DNA from: Inia geoffrensis
Lineage: Eukaryota; Chordata; Mammalia; Artiodactyla; Iniidae
Assembly: GCA_036417435.1 (NCBI GenBank)
Contig: CM070902.1
Coordinates: 178,042,945-178,106,944 of the forward strand
DNA: 64,000 nucleotides
Direction: 5' to 3'
The stretch's first letter is position 1. Every line of letters starts with the position of its first letter. Positions 23,056-35,258 of the stretch are shown in pieces. The position numbers and the translations under genes were made by a program. The notes beneath the pieces were generated by a model. The model was not told where the DNA came from. It did no database searches and was given only the letters and a program-made list of their open reading frames with translations.

Positions 23056-26000
23056 TGATCAACTTCCATATTACTAAATAACACAGAGAATATTCTCTAA
23101 TTTATTACATTAGCATTTAAGTAGCTCACAATTTTCTTCTGTTGCTAAATGCACTGTTTAATTTAGCTGACCTCTATTTTTATAGTAAAACTTTCTTGAT
23201 GAAGGAAGTGCCAGCTCCTTAATCTGGCTGAGTACCCCAGAATGTTTTCGTGTTATTGCAACAGTACCATCCAAATATACTCCAACATAATATTTAAATT
23301 CCAAACCACTCTTTTTGTAATACAATCCTTCATTCAGTTGGATTTTTAGGAAATGAAATGAGAAAAGAAATTTATAACTCCATATGGCCATCATGTTCAA
23401 ATTGCACGTATAGAAAAGGAAGTTTTACTTATTTTAAAGAAAAGTCTGTTGTTATTATTCCTATACATGGTGTTCACATTTCTCACCTACTGAAATCTAA
23501 TGTATGGGCCATGGACTGGTGCTCTTCATGAACTGTAATGACCCACCACAAGATAAATACCTACGCCAAGAGTGAACATTTAGAAACTTTTATAGCCAAG
23601 TAACGTGTAATTACCATCCTCTGCTCACTCAATGAACTATAGGTTATTAAGAAGTCCAGGTATTATGCAATTTGCACATGAGTCACCAGTGGCAAGAGCT
23701 GCATACTCCTTGCTGGTACTAAATAGAAAACTATTACAACGTGTGATTCTTCAGAGTTACACACCAACTATAATCTGAAAATACACAAAGATATGAGAAA
23801 ATGTATTGTTTGATCACTCCTTATCAATAATTTTAATTTTTAACCCAGTCCAGTTTGAAATAATTTATCACCACCACCTGAATTAGGGAAGCAAAATATA
23901 TATTATGTTATGTTATTCAACCCAAATTTAATGATGACAAACTAAGCTTCATTGGAATTTTGTGTCAAAAAAAGACAAAATTGTTCTGAGTCTCTGCATA
24001 TTTCTCTCCTTCTGCAATTTCCTTTCCTCCAGTACCCTGTCTGTAAATTCCAGCCACCTCAATAATATCAAACTCAATTTTTATCTTCTCTGCTCAGATT
24101 ATTGAGCCACTTCTACTCTTGTACTGCAGCCAAGTTCTGGAAAAAATGTCAGGGTCATCACTTCTCTTTCATATTTCCAGACGTTACAGGCCTGCACTTT
24201 GTTGTCTGAAATCTAAAAACCATATTCCTTATATTGACGTACATATTAAACATATAGTCTGTGTTTTCTTCAGATTAAACTTGGATATGAGAATCTAATA
24301 GGTGATAATGATGCTCCTATAAAAGAAATTAACATCTCTACTTATATGAGCAATGTAATTATTTTCTTCCCGTTTTATTTAAACCATTTAATTATGAAGG
24401 TTAGTAATTTTACAAGAATTGCTTATTTTCTGTTGTATGTAAAACACTGTGTAATAATATAAAAATGGAAGTCCTCACAGACTGACTTTTGTTGACGCTA
24501 CAACATCTATATAATGATTAAATCTATCTGAATCAAGTCCTCTGCACTTTACACCCATAAAGACCCACTACATAAACTTATTTTTAATTTCAATTTTATC
24601 TGAATTTTATAAAATATATATGATTGTATATATAGTGGGATAATATTTCTCAACATGAATATTAATTGATGTGGATAAAGAAATGAAAGCAGCTAACAAA
24701 TTACCCACAATTAAAAATTAAAGGAGTGGAAATTAACATGTAATAGGAAAAACATATTCATATATAAAGGTAATCTGACATGAAAATTACATTTATTCTG
24801 AGTAAGAAAGCATTCTATACTCATATTTGCAAATTGGAATACCAATTTGTTTTTGCTTAAGTTATATCTGCTCACTTTACAGTTCTATATAATGCTATTT
24901 TAAAATGTAGAATTGTTTAAAAAAACTTTAATTTGTCTGAGAAGAGAGTACCTGACTACTACAGGCAGTAAGAATGTTTTTTCCTCTATCAAGTAAAGAA
25001 TCTACAGTACTACAAGAAGAAAATTAAGCAAACATGAGAATTATTGTGTTACATTAAGAGAGGGAGAAATATAAGGGCAAAGTTGTAATTGCATGCCTGA
25101 GAATACACCTAGCAATTTATTGTATGTGCACTTTAATAATACATGACACTGTGATTAGTCTGAAATATTTGATACTTAGTCATTTATTAGAATCATTTAA
25201 TTTGAACATGTAATGATTAATGGCATTAACGAATGTTTATCTAAAGTGTATATTACTTTAGGTCATTCTAACACACTTAGTTTGATGAGATCTTTTAATT
25301 AACTTATAATTTATATCTAGTGAATCAATTCTGAAAGTCTTTTTAGATCCAAATAAATTATAATCATGTAGACATCAATAGATAATCTACACTAGACAAA
25401 TGGTGTATCAAGACATGCTTGTGTTACCGTATGTGTGTGTGTACAAAAAGAAATAAAACCAAGGTATTTATTACCTTGATTTTTGTTAACAATAAATTTG
25501 AAAGTGAACATTTGATTGTTTTCCAACTGAAGATAAGTAAGTTTCCTCTGGCTGGGAGAATTGTATGATTCAGTATGTAAAACACCTTGACACCTATGAC
25601 TTAGGGCCCAAGGCTCTTTTTAAGAAATGAGCACTCGACATTCTTTTTAACTTAGTTTTCAGTGACCTACAATCAACCTAGGGCATGCAACAGTGAAATA
25701 AAATATTTAACAGAAAGAAGATACTATAAATCACTGTGGAACCCTGTGGAGGTGTGACATATTATGGAATGTTGAAACGGAGCATGAAGTTTTGGTTAAA
25801 ACAGTTGGATTTGTTGAAAGTCTCCAAGGAGCAGTTAGATCAGTATACACCTTCAGCCCTTTTGTGAGTGAGTGAAGTGTCCTTTCTCACCAGGTAGACC
25901 CTGGAGAGAAGGGGAGCACAGTGTGTCTATGATGGAGACCATCAGGCATAGTGGGAATATTGTAGTAAAAGTGCAGCAACTAAGTGAGAGTGTATGTGCA

Positions 26001-26225
26001 CCAGGTCAACCACTCAGCTCCCAGAAAGGGTAAATCACTGTGAACCTGGAACAGTCTTCCCTGAGGATCCCCACCAGCTGCAGTGAAGCCATGGTTGACC
26101 AGTTGTTCTCAGGTGTCTAGAATTCTAATAAACTCCCTAGTGCCTCATTCATAAATATGAACAGAACACCAATGATCACCAGACATTTGAGAAGAATATC
26201 TTTCATGAGAGAGACCAAAGCAAAC
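23056..26225. other. Long AT-rich stretch without recognised features
   Basis: About 3.2 kb in which I recognise no exon, RNA gene or repeat family. It is notable mainly for being repeat-poor relative to the rest of the window. A small inverted repeat (CAAGGTA, loop, TACCTTG) sits at 25460-25478. Confidence 0.5.
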
Positions 26226-26229
26226 AAAT

Positions 26230-26700
26230 ATGAAAAAGCAACTTTAAGAAACAGATTGTAAAAGTTAAGGGAAACTTAAAAAAAAAAAAAAAAACTATCA
26301 CCAATTAATTGAGAGACAAAGGTAATGATATTCCACCCCTGAAACAAGAACAGAACACAATACAAATGAATATTTGGAGAAGAAAAAGTGCTCTTGGCAG
26401 TTAAAAATATGAAAACAGAAATGAGAAATACAAATGAGGAGGAAGACAAATTTGAAAAATCTTCCAGCAAGAGAGCAAAAACAAATTTTTGGTTGGAAAA
26501 TAGTAAAGAAGTACAATTAGCAGATGAGTTCATTAAAGAACAAAATCTGAATAATAGTTTTCCAGAAACTGAAAATTACCAACACAATAAATGAAAAATC
26601 CCAAATTTGAAAAACAAGGTTTTCCAGGTTTTCTAGCACAGTAGATTAAAACACACATTTACTAAGCATATAGTTATAAAATTTCGAAACACTGGACAAG
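26230..26700 (+). repeat. Possible ancient L1M ORF1 fragment
   Basis: A-rich, Lys/Glu-rich in translation (26388-26594 reads a charged peptide), with a stretch resembling the AGTTTTCCAGAAACTG part of old L1 ORF1. An A-run lies at 26278-26294. Family assignment is tentative. Confidence 0.35.
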
Positions 26701-27272
26701 AAGAAGCAATGCTGTAAGTCTCCAGAGAGAGGAAGAGAGAGCGTCTAACCATAGAAGAATATGATTAGGAAGTGGGCTTTCAGTATAGTTGCATGGCTGG
26801 TTTCTGTTACAGAGAGCAAAACTTATTGTTAGGTTTTGAATTAAAAGCTAATAGGTCTTTTCTACCTTGTCTTCCACACAGGACTTGTTCCCATCTTGTG
26901 TCACTTCGTTAGAATTCCACAATCTATTCTCATTCCTGTAAAGTAATACATGACATTGAAGGGTCTTAATGAGCCGACTAGTCTGTAGCAAAGTCAGGAG
27001 AAAAGGGATACCAAAGAATAATAAGAAAGAGAGAAAGAAACTCAGATGCAGGAGCAATGTATTTCAGTTCAGGCTGTAAGAAATATCCTTAACTTTGTCC
27101 CAATTTTTAGAAAGTATTCCCAACCATTTGGAGTAAGTTCTAAAACCATCTCGGTAGGAAAAAACATTCTGAAATCTTCATGGGGGAAAATGGCACATTG
27201 TAGGTCACTATAAATATCTGTATGAGACATAAAAAAAGGAAAGAAATAGGAAAGGGGCAAGTGGGAAGTGGG
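26701..27272. other. No recognised feature
   Basis: Unassigned sequence leading into the GGAA array. Confidence 0.45.
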
Positions 27273-27273
27273 G

Positions 27274-27334
27274 AAGAAGGAAGGAAGGAAGGAAGGAAGG
27301 AAAGAAAGAAGGAAGGAAGGAAGGAAGGAAAGAA
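27274..27334 (+). repeat. (GGAA)n microsatellite
   Basis: About 60 bp of GGAA repeats with two interruptions (AAAGAAAGAA near 27300 and a final AAAG). The opposite strand reads a Phe/Leu/Pro/Ser frame that is only the repeat. GGAA is the ETS core motif, so such arrays can be bound by ETS factors; binding here is not shown. Confidence 0.95.
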
Positions 27335-27574
27335 ATTTCATAATGAAATTTTATTTTCTTTCTTGCTGTTTTTGTTCCTGCACCCATATCACTGAATAAT
27401 AGAGAAATTTCTACAATGGGTCCAAATCTCTAAGCTTCTGACTCCAAATTATACAAAACATACAAGTAATTAAATCAGTGCTATTTCATAATCGTACAGC
27501 AAAATGGTTGAACAAGCTTTGGGCAACCTTTCTTTTCCCATTTATTTCCCCTGTAAAATCACTGTATTGTTTTC

Positions 27575-27714
27575 TTTCTTTTTAAAGACTTTATTTTTTA
27601 GAGCAGTTACAGGTTCACAGCAAAATTAAAAGGATGGTACCCAGATGTCTCATGTACTGCCCACCCTCACACATGCAAAGCCTTCCCCATCGCCAGCACC
27701 CCCACCAGATGGAG
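27575..27714 (-). repeat. Ancient L1M 3'-end fragment, antisense
   Basis: The segments TTTTTTAGAGCAGTTACAGG, TTCACAGCAAAATTAAAAGG and CACACATGCAAAGCC match the reverse complement of an old L1 3'UTR. About 140 bp, both ends truncated. Confidence 0.75.
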
Positions 27715-28089
27715 TGGGAAGTTGCACACAAGAAAGGGGAGGGGGCTAGACTCATCCTTGAGGTAACAGACTAAAGATGCGTCAGCATGGAATCATGGTT
27801 AGTTAATATATACAGAGAAGTATAAATACAGAAATAACTGTAGACACAATGTATACACAGCTTAGTATACCCACAGATATTTCCAACCTCTGCCTGTTAA
27901 GTGAGACTAGAAACAAAAATACCCAGGTAACAAGGGCACCAAGCACCCAGATCTTGGATTTTAATATCATTCTACAATGTAAGAAATTAGAGCTCCTTGG
28001 AGAAATGACTGATTCTAGGACTGGGCAGGATACAAACCCAGTTAAGCCTTGAGCATCTTTATAAAGTAATGAAGTACATACACACATTC

Positions 28090-28613
28090 ACATGCACACA
28101 AATACACACCCACAATGATGGGAGAGTGTCAAAAGGACATAGAGCCAACAGAAAACTCCCAATGGCCAAAGTGGGACCATTTGCTTTGGTTATAACCCGA
28201 AGTATAAAATGAATATCTATGAGTGCATATTGATAAAATAAATACTTGAATAAATAAATAAATGGGGGAGAAAATTCTAATAATAATAAATCAATGGAGG
28301 ATAATTCTTTGAGAAAGAACTCCAAATATCTTAAGTAGATCTTTCACCTTGAGGAAGGGCACTCACTGCTTGAGGGACTCCTTGAGTCACTTACATAGTG
28401 AGTTTCTTCCAAAGAGAAAGGAAAGGAAAGGGAAATAAAAGTAACTTTACAAGAGGAGAAACCAGAAAACCCCAACCTCAAGCCAGATGATCAAGGTTGA
28501 CTCAACAGTAATAAGTCCTATTGATAGAACAACTCTTTTTTAAATGCATTTTATTGAAGTATAGTTGTTTACAAGGTTGTGTTAATTTCTAGTACAGCTG
28601 AAGTGATTCAGTT

Positions 28614-28685
<72 letters not shown>

Positions 28686-29375
28686 TTTCTCATATTCTTT
28701 TCCATGATGGTTTATCACAGGATACTGAATATAGTCCCCTGTGCTGTACGGTAGTATGTTGTTGTTTATCCATCCTATATACAATACTTTACATCTGCTA
28801 ACACCAGACTCCCACTCCATCCCTCCCCCCATTTCCCCTTCCCCTTGGCAACCACAAGTCTGTTCTCTATGCTGAACAACTCTTGATACTTTGTGCTGAG
28901 AATGGCACTTCACCTCTCCCCACAACACATTACCCCAGGCTAGTCATGAGAAAACTATCAGAAAAGTCTCATTTGAAGAACATTTTACAAAATATTTGAT
29001 CAGCGGTCTTCCAAACCTTGAAGGTCACTAGAACAAGGAATATGAGAAGTCACAGCCAAGAAGAGCAGAAGGACACAGAGGACGAGATGTAATGTGTGCC
29101 CTGGAAGGGAGCTGGAACAGAAAAAGGACACTAGGGAGCACAGAGGATATCTGAAGAAAACGTGGATCTGAAGAAAAGGTGGATCAATCGATCAGGTATC
29201 AGTACTGACACATTACTTGTGACAAATGCGCCCGACCAATGTAAGATGTTAATACTAGAGGAAACTTGGTATGAGGTATAAGAGAACTATATCTTAGTTC
29301 TCTGCACTATCTTCACAATAATTCTGTACATCTATAACTACTCTAAAATTAATAGTCTATTTTAGAAAGAATGTC
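28090..29375 (+). repeat. Ancient L1M 3'UTR, split by a younger L1
   Basis: The 3' part (about 28960-29375) has the typical old L1M end: GGAACAGAAAAAGGACACTA near 29112, ATGTAAGATGTTAATACTAG near 29239, the CTGCACTATCTTCACAATAA block near 29302 and the TCTAAAATTA end. The 5' part (28090-28537) includes (AATA)n near 28250 and is less certain. A younger antisense L1 end occupies 28538-28873. Confidence 0.65.
28538..28873 (-). mobile_element. 5'-truncated L1, antisense, with TSD and long (TA)n
   Basis: The TTTTATTGAAGTATAGTTGT end, then a 58-bp (TA)n run at 28625-28682, then the GGTTTATCACAGGATACTGA and CTGTTCTCTAT blocks. The 11-bp TSD GAACAACTCTT is at 28527-28537 and 28874-28884, so the boundaries are firm. 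It is inserted in an ancient L1M 3'UTR. Confidence 0.92.
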
Positions 29376-29699
29376 ATAAAAACTAAACATGAAATAGAGA
29401 AGATCAACAAATTCAAAAGGCAGTTTCATGAGACAACATACAAACTGAAAAACTATCTGGCTAAAAGGAATCATAAAAAAGCTTAAAAGCAAAAAATATA
29501 TCAGGAATGGAAAAGAAAACAGTGATACTGATATTTAGGAAATGATAAGGTAATCTCAGGAATAAATTTATGTTCTTACTTTTTAGGTAAAATGAAAAAC
29601 AAGTAAAACTATGCAAGGTCACGTATAATGAAGACACATGGAAGATATTTTCACATTGCTTAGAAATGAAGACATGAGGATTAAGTCATAAACATCCAG
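29376..29699. other. No recognised feature
   Basis: A-rich sequence between two ancient L1 pieces; probably more decayed L1 but not assignable by eye. Confidence 0.4.
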
Positions 29700-29935
29700 T
29701 ACAGCCATTATTATTATGAAAGTCAGGATAACATCATCTTGAGAAGAGGCAGAATAGAATCACGGGGAAGAGTCTTCGTGGGTTACATGAAGGGCTGGCA
29801 CTGTTCTGTGTCTTGACATGAGTGATGGTTTTGATGCCGTTTTCTTCATAACCACCTTTTATCCTGTACATATATGTTTCTTGCAGTCCAATGCATGTAT
29901 GATATATCTCAGCAGAAAGAAAAGAAACCACGTTC
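29700..29935 (+). repeat. Ancient L1M 3'-end fragment
   Basis: The course of GTGGGTTACATGAAGGGCTG, CTGTTCTGTGTCTTGACATG and ATCCTGTACATATATGTTTC follows the 3' end of old L1M/L1ME copies. The open frame 29818-30288 overlaps it and continues into unassigned sequence; it has no domain and is not considered a gene. Confidence 0.65.
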
Positions 29936-30402
29936 TTCTCTTTATCATGTATAGTATGGATGAGCGTGTTGCAAAACTGGAAGCACACACTCTGGGAGAG
30001 TATCGCACTGATACACAGAGGCATCAAGATGTATGTTTTTCCTTGCATTCTTGTCCATCCATATCAAGCCTCCTCAAGTACTCAAGGGACCCTTCCAGTG
30101 ACTTATCATATTCCACACACAGTATGTCATCATTCTCCAGTATTGCCTCTGTTACAGCTGCCCATCTTAAAGCGCTTTCTCACTTTTTTATTATAATTCC
30201 TACTTGGGTATTTTCTTCTAAGGATGATATTATTTCTATAAACACACATATGCACACAAAGAGTAGATTTGGGTGGAAAATTTTATGAGGTATAAGTGAT
30301 GACTCCCACGTTTCTGATTTGGACATCAGTGTGCATATAGGGAACCCAGGAAAAGAATCATGTTTCGAAGAAAAAGAGTGCATTTACCTTGAGACATTAA
30401 TT

Positions 30403-30592
30403 CAGTGGTTCTCAACCAAGGGTGATTTTTGTTCCCTCAGGAGACATCTGACAGTGTTTGGAAACATTTTCAGCCGGAACAACAGAGAGGTGTGCTCCTG
30501 GTAACCAACGTGTAGGAACCAGGTATATTTCCAAACATCTTACATCAAAGAATTACCCAAAATGCCCACAGTGCCGAGGTTTAGAAATCCTG
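30403..30592 (+). mobile_element. MER20 (hAT-type non-autonomous DNA transposon)
   Basis: It begins CAGTGGTTCTCAACCAAGGG and continues through GACATCTGACAGTGTTTGG, AAAGAATTACCCAAAATG and GTGCCGAGGTTTAGAAATCC, matching MER20 in order and length (about 190 of about 219 bp). The 8-bp flanks are only partly alike, as expected for an old copy. Confidence 0.85.
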
Positions 30593-31679
30593 GTTTAATT
30601 TGAGACAAATGTGGAGAAGTCCAGGATGAGATGTGATACACTTCCTCGAAGTCAGGAGAGGGATCTGGCTTAGGAGCGTCGTCTGGCTAAGTACCAGAGA
30701 AGCTCCTGCACTATCTAAGCCCTTCCCTAGTTTCACATATTACCCTGTAAATGTTTATTGACAATTCTGTGCGCTAGTCTAGAGTGTGAAATTACTCAAC
30801 CGATGAATAGATTTTAAGGAAATATTCTGTTCTTCAAATATATTTTCCCTTTAGGTTTGTTTTGAAATAGCAACCAGTGACAGCTCTTCAGAGAGCTTTG
30901 AACAGGATGACATAAAATTGTGAGAAATGATAGCACAATGCAAGACATAACTACTGAGCATTTAAGTGAGTGATGTTTTGCAAGTCTTTGATTATTTTGG
31001 ACCTGGCATCAAAAAATCCATTCTCCCTGAGAGAAGCGGTTGTTATTTTCAACAGGTTCTATTTTCTATTCAGTTGGAAAAGGGGGAAATACTTGTAAAC
31101 GCTTTAAAGTGATATTCCTGTCAACTTGCAATTATAATATCCTTTGGATGTGATGTTCGCTCATGGTAAAATAATTTGATTTGAGTCTTCGAGAGGTAGC
31201 CAAGAAGGGAGTGTCTATTGCACGCGACACATTCATCTAATTCATTGCACATAATACTGTCGGAAGTCAGACTTTTCATGTTGATTTCTGTAGGTTTTCT
31301 CTAGTGAAAACGTACACTCTCATTCCTGTCAGGTGTTTCCTGCTTAGGGGTTCAGCTTGTGGGTGACCGTGAACTTGGCTGTACAACAATGAACAGCTCC
31401 TTCCAGACCTTGTTTCCTCATTTCTTTCCCCACCCCACTGTGTAAAAGAGACATGTTTGTTGCCACTGAGAAGCTCAAGCACTTCTGAAAAAAGCATCCC
31501 TGCGAGGCAGGTGCACCGTCCTGCTGCTGCCTGTTCCAGAGCCTCGGATACTTTTCTAGAAAAGGCTCTTTATTAGGGACAAAACAAGAAAAGGTAGAAA
31601 CACATGGAGGGCTTTTCTTATGAAGGTTCATCTCAGAAAATTCTATTTGAACAGCCCTATTTTACAGAGCTCTTGTTAT
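30593..31679. other. No recognised feature
   Basis: Unassigned sequence. Frames of 73-95 aa on the minus strand (31276-31631) show no recognisable domain or splice signals. Confidence 0.5.
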
Positions 31680-32062
31680 TTTAATCTTTTTATTGGAATA
31701 TGGTTAATTTACAATGTTGTGTTAGTGTCAGGTGTACAGCAAACTGATTCAATGAGATATATATATATATATTCTTGTTTATATTCTTTTCCATTATGGT
31801 TTATTAAAGAATATGAATATAGTTCCCTATGTTATACAGCCGGTCCTTTTTTATTACCTGTTTTATATATAGTAGTGTGCATATGTTAATCCCAAACTCC
31901 TAATTTATCCCTCCCCCTCTTTCCCTTTGGTACCTTAAGTTTTTTCTCTACATCTGTGAGTCTGTTTCTGTTTTGTAAATAAGTTCATTTGTATCATGTG
32001 TTAGATTTTACCTGCAAGTGATATCATAGGTCTTTCTCTGTCTGACTTACTCCACTTAGTTC
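31680..32062 (-). mobile_element. 5'-truncated L1, antisense
   Basis: Reverse complement of the L1 3' end from TTTTTATTGGAATATGGTTA through a short TA run (31756-31772), the GTTCCCTATGTTATACAG block and TCTTTCTCTGTCTGACTTAC. About 380 bp, somewhat degraded. Confidence 0.88.
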
Positions 32063-32334
32063 TCAAATATAAAATTAGTAGTATTATCTTATAATAATGT
32101 TTCTTATACTCTTTGTAAAATCACAATCTAGAGAATCATTTAAAACTTGATTCTTTTTCTCCATGAATGTACTACAGAGCTCCAATGCTTCAGTATACAC
32201 ATATGTATAACATACCAGTGACTTTATTCAAAATCATACACAGATAACACCATAAGTTACAAGGCAACACCCAAAAAAACTTGATTCTCAACCCCCGTGC
32301 TACCTTTCCCTAGTTTGTTTTTGAGTCAGTTATA

Positions 32335-32465
32335 CAAAGCAATGCTTCTAAAATTTTAATGTGCACACGATCAGCCAGGATCTTGTTAAAATACAGATTC
32401 TTACCTTAACAAGCTCCCAGGTGACACTGCTGCTGCTGACTCATGGACCACTTTTTTCAAAACAG
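32335..32465 (+). repeat. MER5A-like hAT MITE fragment
   Basis: TTTTAATGTGCACACGATCA, GGATCTTGTTAAAATACAGA, the AACAAGCTCCCAGGTGACAC stretch and ATGGACCACTTTTTTC follow MER5-family order. Ends are eroded. Confidence 0.7.
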
Positions 32466-32964
32466 AAGACCTTTGATCTCACGAAATACGACTGGCCTCA
32501 ATGCCCAGGAAGGTAAAAATGGTAGCTGAGAAATATGAAATGTGCAATTGGCAACACTTATATACAAACACTGTATTTATTTGAGTTTGGAAAGGAATAT
32601 TCTGGAGAAAATGACGGCCGATCAAAGTCATTTTAACCTTCTTTTCTGTCTTGCAGCTTCTGAACAGAAAGACAAGAACATTAATTTAAACACTGAAGTG
32701 GAAAATGACTGAAGGAAAGGTCAAATGGTTGAGTCGATTATTTTTCGAAAATTTTAAATAGAGTATTTTCTGATAACAAGCACTCATAATAAAATCTAGT
32801 CAACTACAAATTAGGGACAATTGCACTATGGAAAAGCTTAGACAGCTCTTATCAAATCTCTGATTTTTTCATTAACACAGGTATGTAAAATGTTGAACAT
32901 GGCTTGATTTTTCTTTATCTTTATTGTGTGTTTTACCTCCTTGTGTTGTAGACTTAAAAGTCTG

Positions 32965-33737
32965 TTTTTGTTTTTTTAATTTCTGTTGGAGTGCAGTTGA
33001 TTTACAATGTTGTATTAGTTTCAGGTGTACAGCAAAGTGAATCAGTTATGCATATACATATATCCACTCTTTTTTAGATTCTTTTCCCATATAGGTCATT
33101 ACAGAGTATTGAGTAGAGTTCCCTGTGCTCTACAATAAGTCCTTATCAGTTATCTATTTTCTATATAATAGTGTGTATATATCAATCTGTTCCCGGTGAA
33201 TTTAAGGTTCTTTCTTCGTCGCAAAAGAATTCGGAGATGAAATGATAAGAATCAGATTTATTTAGAGAGATACACAAACAGAGTGTGGGCCATCTCAGAA
33301 GGCGAGAGGCCCCGAAATATGGCGTGGTCAGTTTTTATGGGCCGTATAATTTCATATGCTAATGAGGGGGAAGATTATTCCAACTATTTTGGGGAAAGGG
33401 CCGAGATTTCCTGGAACGGGGCCACCACCCACTTTTTGACCTTTTATGGTTGGCCTCAGAACTGCCATGGCACTGGGAGGCGTATCATTTAGCTAATGTG
33501 TTACAATGAGCATTTGAGCTCAAGGTCCACTGGAAGTCAAATCTTCCATCATCTTGGACCCAGTTGGTTCTAACTAGTTTTTATCATGTACTATGTCTAT
33601 GTCATTCTTTTAAATGTTGTGCCCTGCCTCTTTCACTCCTGTTTCAAATCCCAATCTCCCAATTTACCCGCCTTTACCTCCCTGGTAACCATGTTTGTTT
33701 TCTACATCTGTGACTCCATTTCTGTTTTGTAAATAAG
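32965..33737 (-). mobile_element. L1 3' end, antisense, interrupted by a solo LTR
   Basis: The L1 is seen at 32965-33187 (TTCTGTTGGAGTGCAGTTGA, TTTCAGGTGTACAGCAAAGT) and resumes at 33647-33737 (CCCAATCTCCCAATTTACCC, TTCTGTTTTGTAAATAAG). The two halves join without loss if the LTR and one AATC are removed. The L1 is therefore older than the LTR. Confidence 0.9.
33188..33646 (-). mobile_element. Solo LTR of an endogenous retrovirus (gammaretrovirus-like)
   Basis: The 459-bp unit has TG/CA ends and a perfect 4-bp target duplication, AATC, at 33184-33187 and 33647-33650. A 4-bp duplication is usual for class I (gamma-type) elements. Read on the minus strand it has a TATA-like element at 33330-33339 and an AATAAA signal at 33257-33262, giving a plausible U3-R-U5 order. 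No internal retroviral gene is present, so it arose by recombination between two LTRs. I cannot name the family. Confidence 0.88.
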
Positions 33738-35084
33738 AAGGAATCCTTCCTCCAACGGTTATTTGAGTGATAAGCACCAGCCTCTTCTTTTCCTAATGGT
33801 GGATCTTTGCTCAAGCTGCATGACTTTGGTTTCTTCTCTTCAGAGTCACCCAGTTTCAATCCCATGATTCATTGAAAATCATGGAAAGAGAAAACTGCAC
33901 TTTCTTTTTTCCTGCCAGGTTGCGTTAAGCTATTCCATTATGCACTGGCTTTTGCGTAGGAAACCTAGATGATGCATACACTCTGCAGGCGTGGTATTTC
34001 AAACCCCACTTGGCTCAGGAGTGCTCTGGGGAGCTCAGGGTTTTATTTAGCGAACAATTCTGAAATGCTTCTCCATGATGAATTGTCTCTGCTGGTGCTT
34101 GGCTTCTCTTACCCACCTAGTGAAATATGATGTGTTTTAAAGTAAAGATATATTAAAATGACTGTTCAGTCCCTGTTGAGACAAAGAAAGCCATTTCTGA
34201 GGCCAGGGACGACCATTTAAGTACCTGAGCGATGTGTCACCTTCTGTGGATGTTTGTTTCCTCCCTGGGAAGAGGCCTGGGTGTTCGCTTGTTTTGTTTC
34301 TCCTTGACTGTTCTAGCTCTTGAATCACTGTTGATTTTTATTTTGATGTGCACAAATAGGTAAAAGAATTCCAGTGTTTTCCATTGTGTTCCTTCTCCAC
34401 ACCCCAGATGTTTATTCTGTCATTTTTAGTATGTTTTCAGTACTTTTAAATATGCAGATAAATATGTTAACTAAAATGAGAGGAAACGGGAGACAAGAAA
34501 AGGAAGTTTTGTGAAGATATTTTAACGAATTTGAGAGGCTGTATTTGCAAGGCTATATCCTAATGTGTTACTAGATAGATAAATACATAGGTAGATAATT
34601 TGTTATATGGGCAAAAAAAAAAAAATTAACAGAAGCAACATTTGTTATCCTGTTATTAAAATAACAAAAAAAAAAAAAAAAGGAAAAATTTGCAACTAAA
34701 ATAAGAGAGACCAACACCACAAAAAAACCATTTGGAGTCACCGCTATATGGTAAGCACTGTAGTAAGCTCTGCCAAAGACATGTAAGTTATATAAAATTT
34801 TTTTATTTGTGTCGGTACACAGTTATCTAGTAATTTGCCCAAAGTAAATCGTTATTGAACATATATACTTGCCTTTCTGAGTGAAATAATTTCCTGCTCC
34901 AGCTGCAAGAAAGAATACAATAGAAATGCTCCAAACCCGGGAAAAGAAGGGTTAAAGAGATTGGTCCAACCTGTGTGTCAATGAGAAAAAATAGTCCAAC
35001 CTGCTAGGCTACGTTTGCACTCTGCATTACACATGTGGATATACTGACGTTTTGGAGCTAGAAAATTTGAAACGATAACCAACT
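33738..35084. other. No recognised feature
   Basis: Unassigned; A-runs at 34613-34625 and 34666-34681. Minus-strand frames of 63 aa at 33674 and 34137 show nothing recognisable. Confidence 0.5.
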
Positions 35085-35258
35085 CAGCGGTTCTCCAAGT
35101 GTAGTCCCTAAAATAGCAGCAAGAGCATCAACTGGGAAACTGTCATAAATGCACATCATCAGGCCTCAACTCAAACACACTGAAACAAACACTCTAGGGG
35201 TGGAGCCCAGAAAGTCTTATTTTAATAATAAGCTCCTTGGTGATTGTGATACACATTA
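35085..35258 (-). repeat. MER5A-like hAT MITE, antisense
   Basis: It begins CAGCGGTTCTCCAAGTGTAG, then AGCATCAACTGGGAAACTGT, GGGGTGGAGCCCAGAAAGTC and CTCCTTGGTGATTGTGATAC, the reverse-complement order of MER5A. The right terminus is eroded. Confidence 0.8.

Noticed and set aside
27274..27334. CRISPR-like or regulatory direct-repeat array
   Set aside because: The unit is a simple GGAA tetranucleotide without spacers; an ordinary microsatellite.
29818..30288. 156-codon open frame
   Set aside because: Its start is inside an ancient L1M 3' end and its remainder has no domain or splice evidence; AT-rich DNA produces such frames by chance.
33188..33646. Processed gene or exon suggested by the 69-codon frame at 33283-33492
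   Set aside because: The boundaries, TG/CA ends and AATC duplication make this a solo LTR; the frame is incidental.
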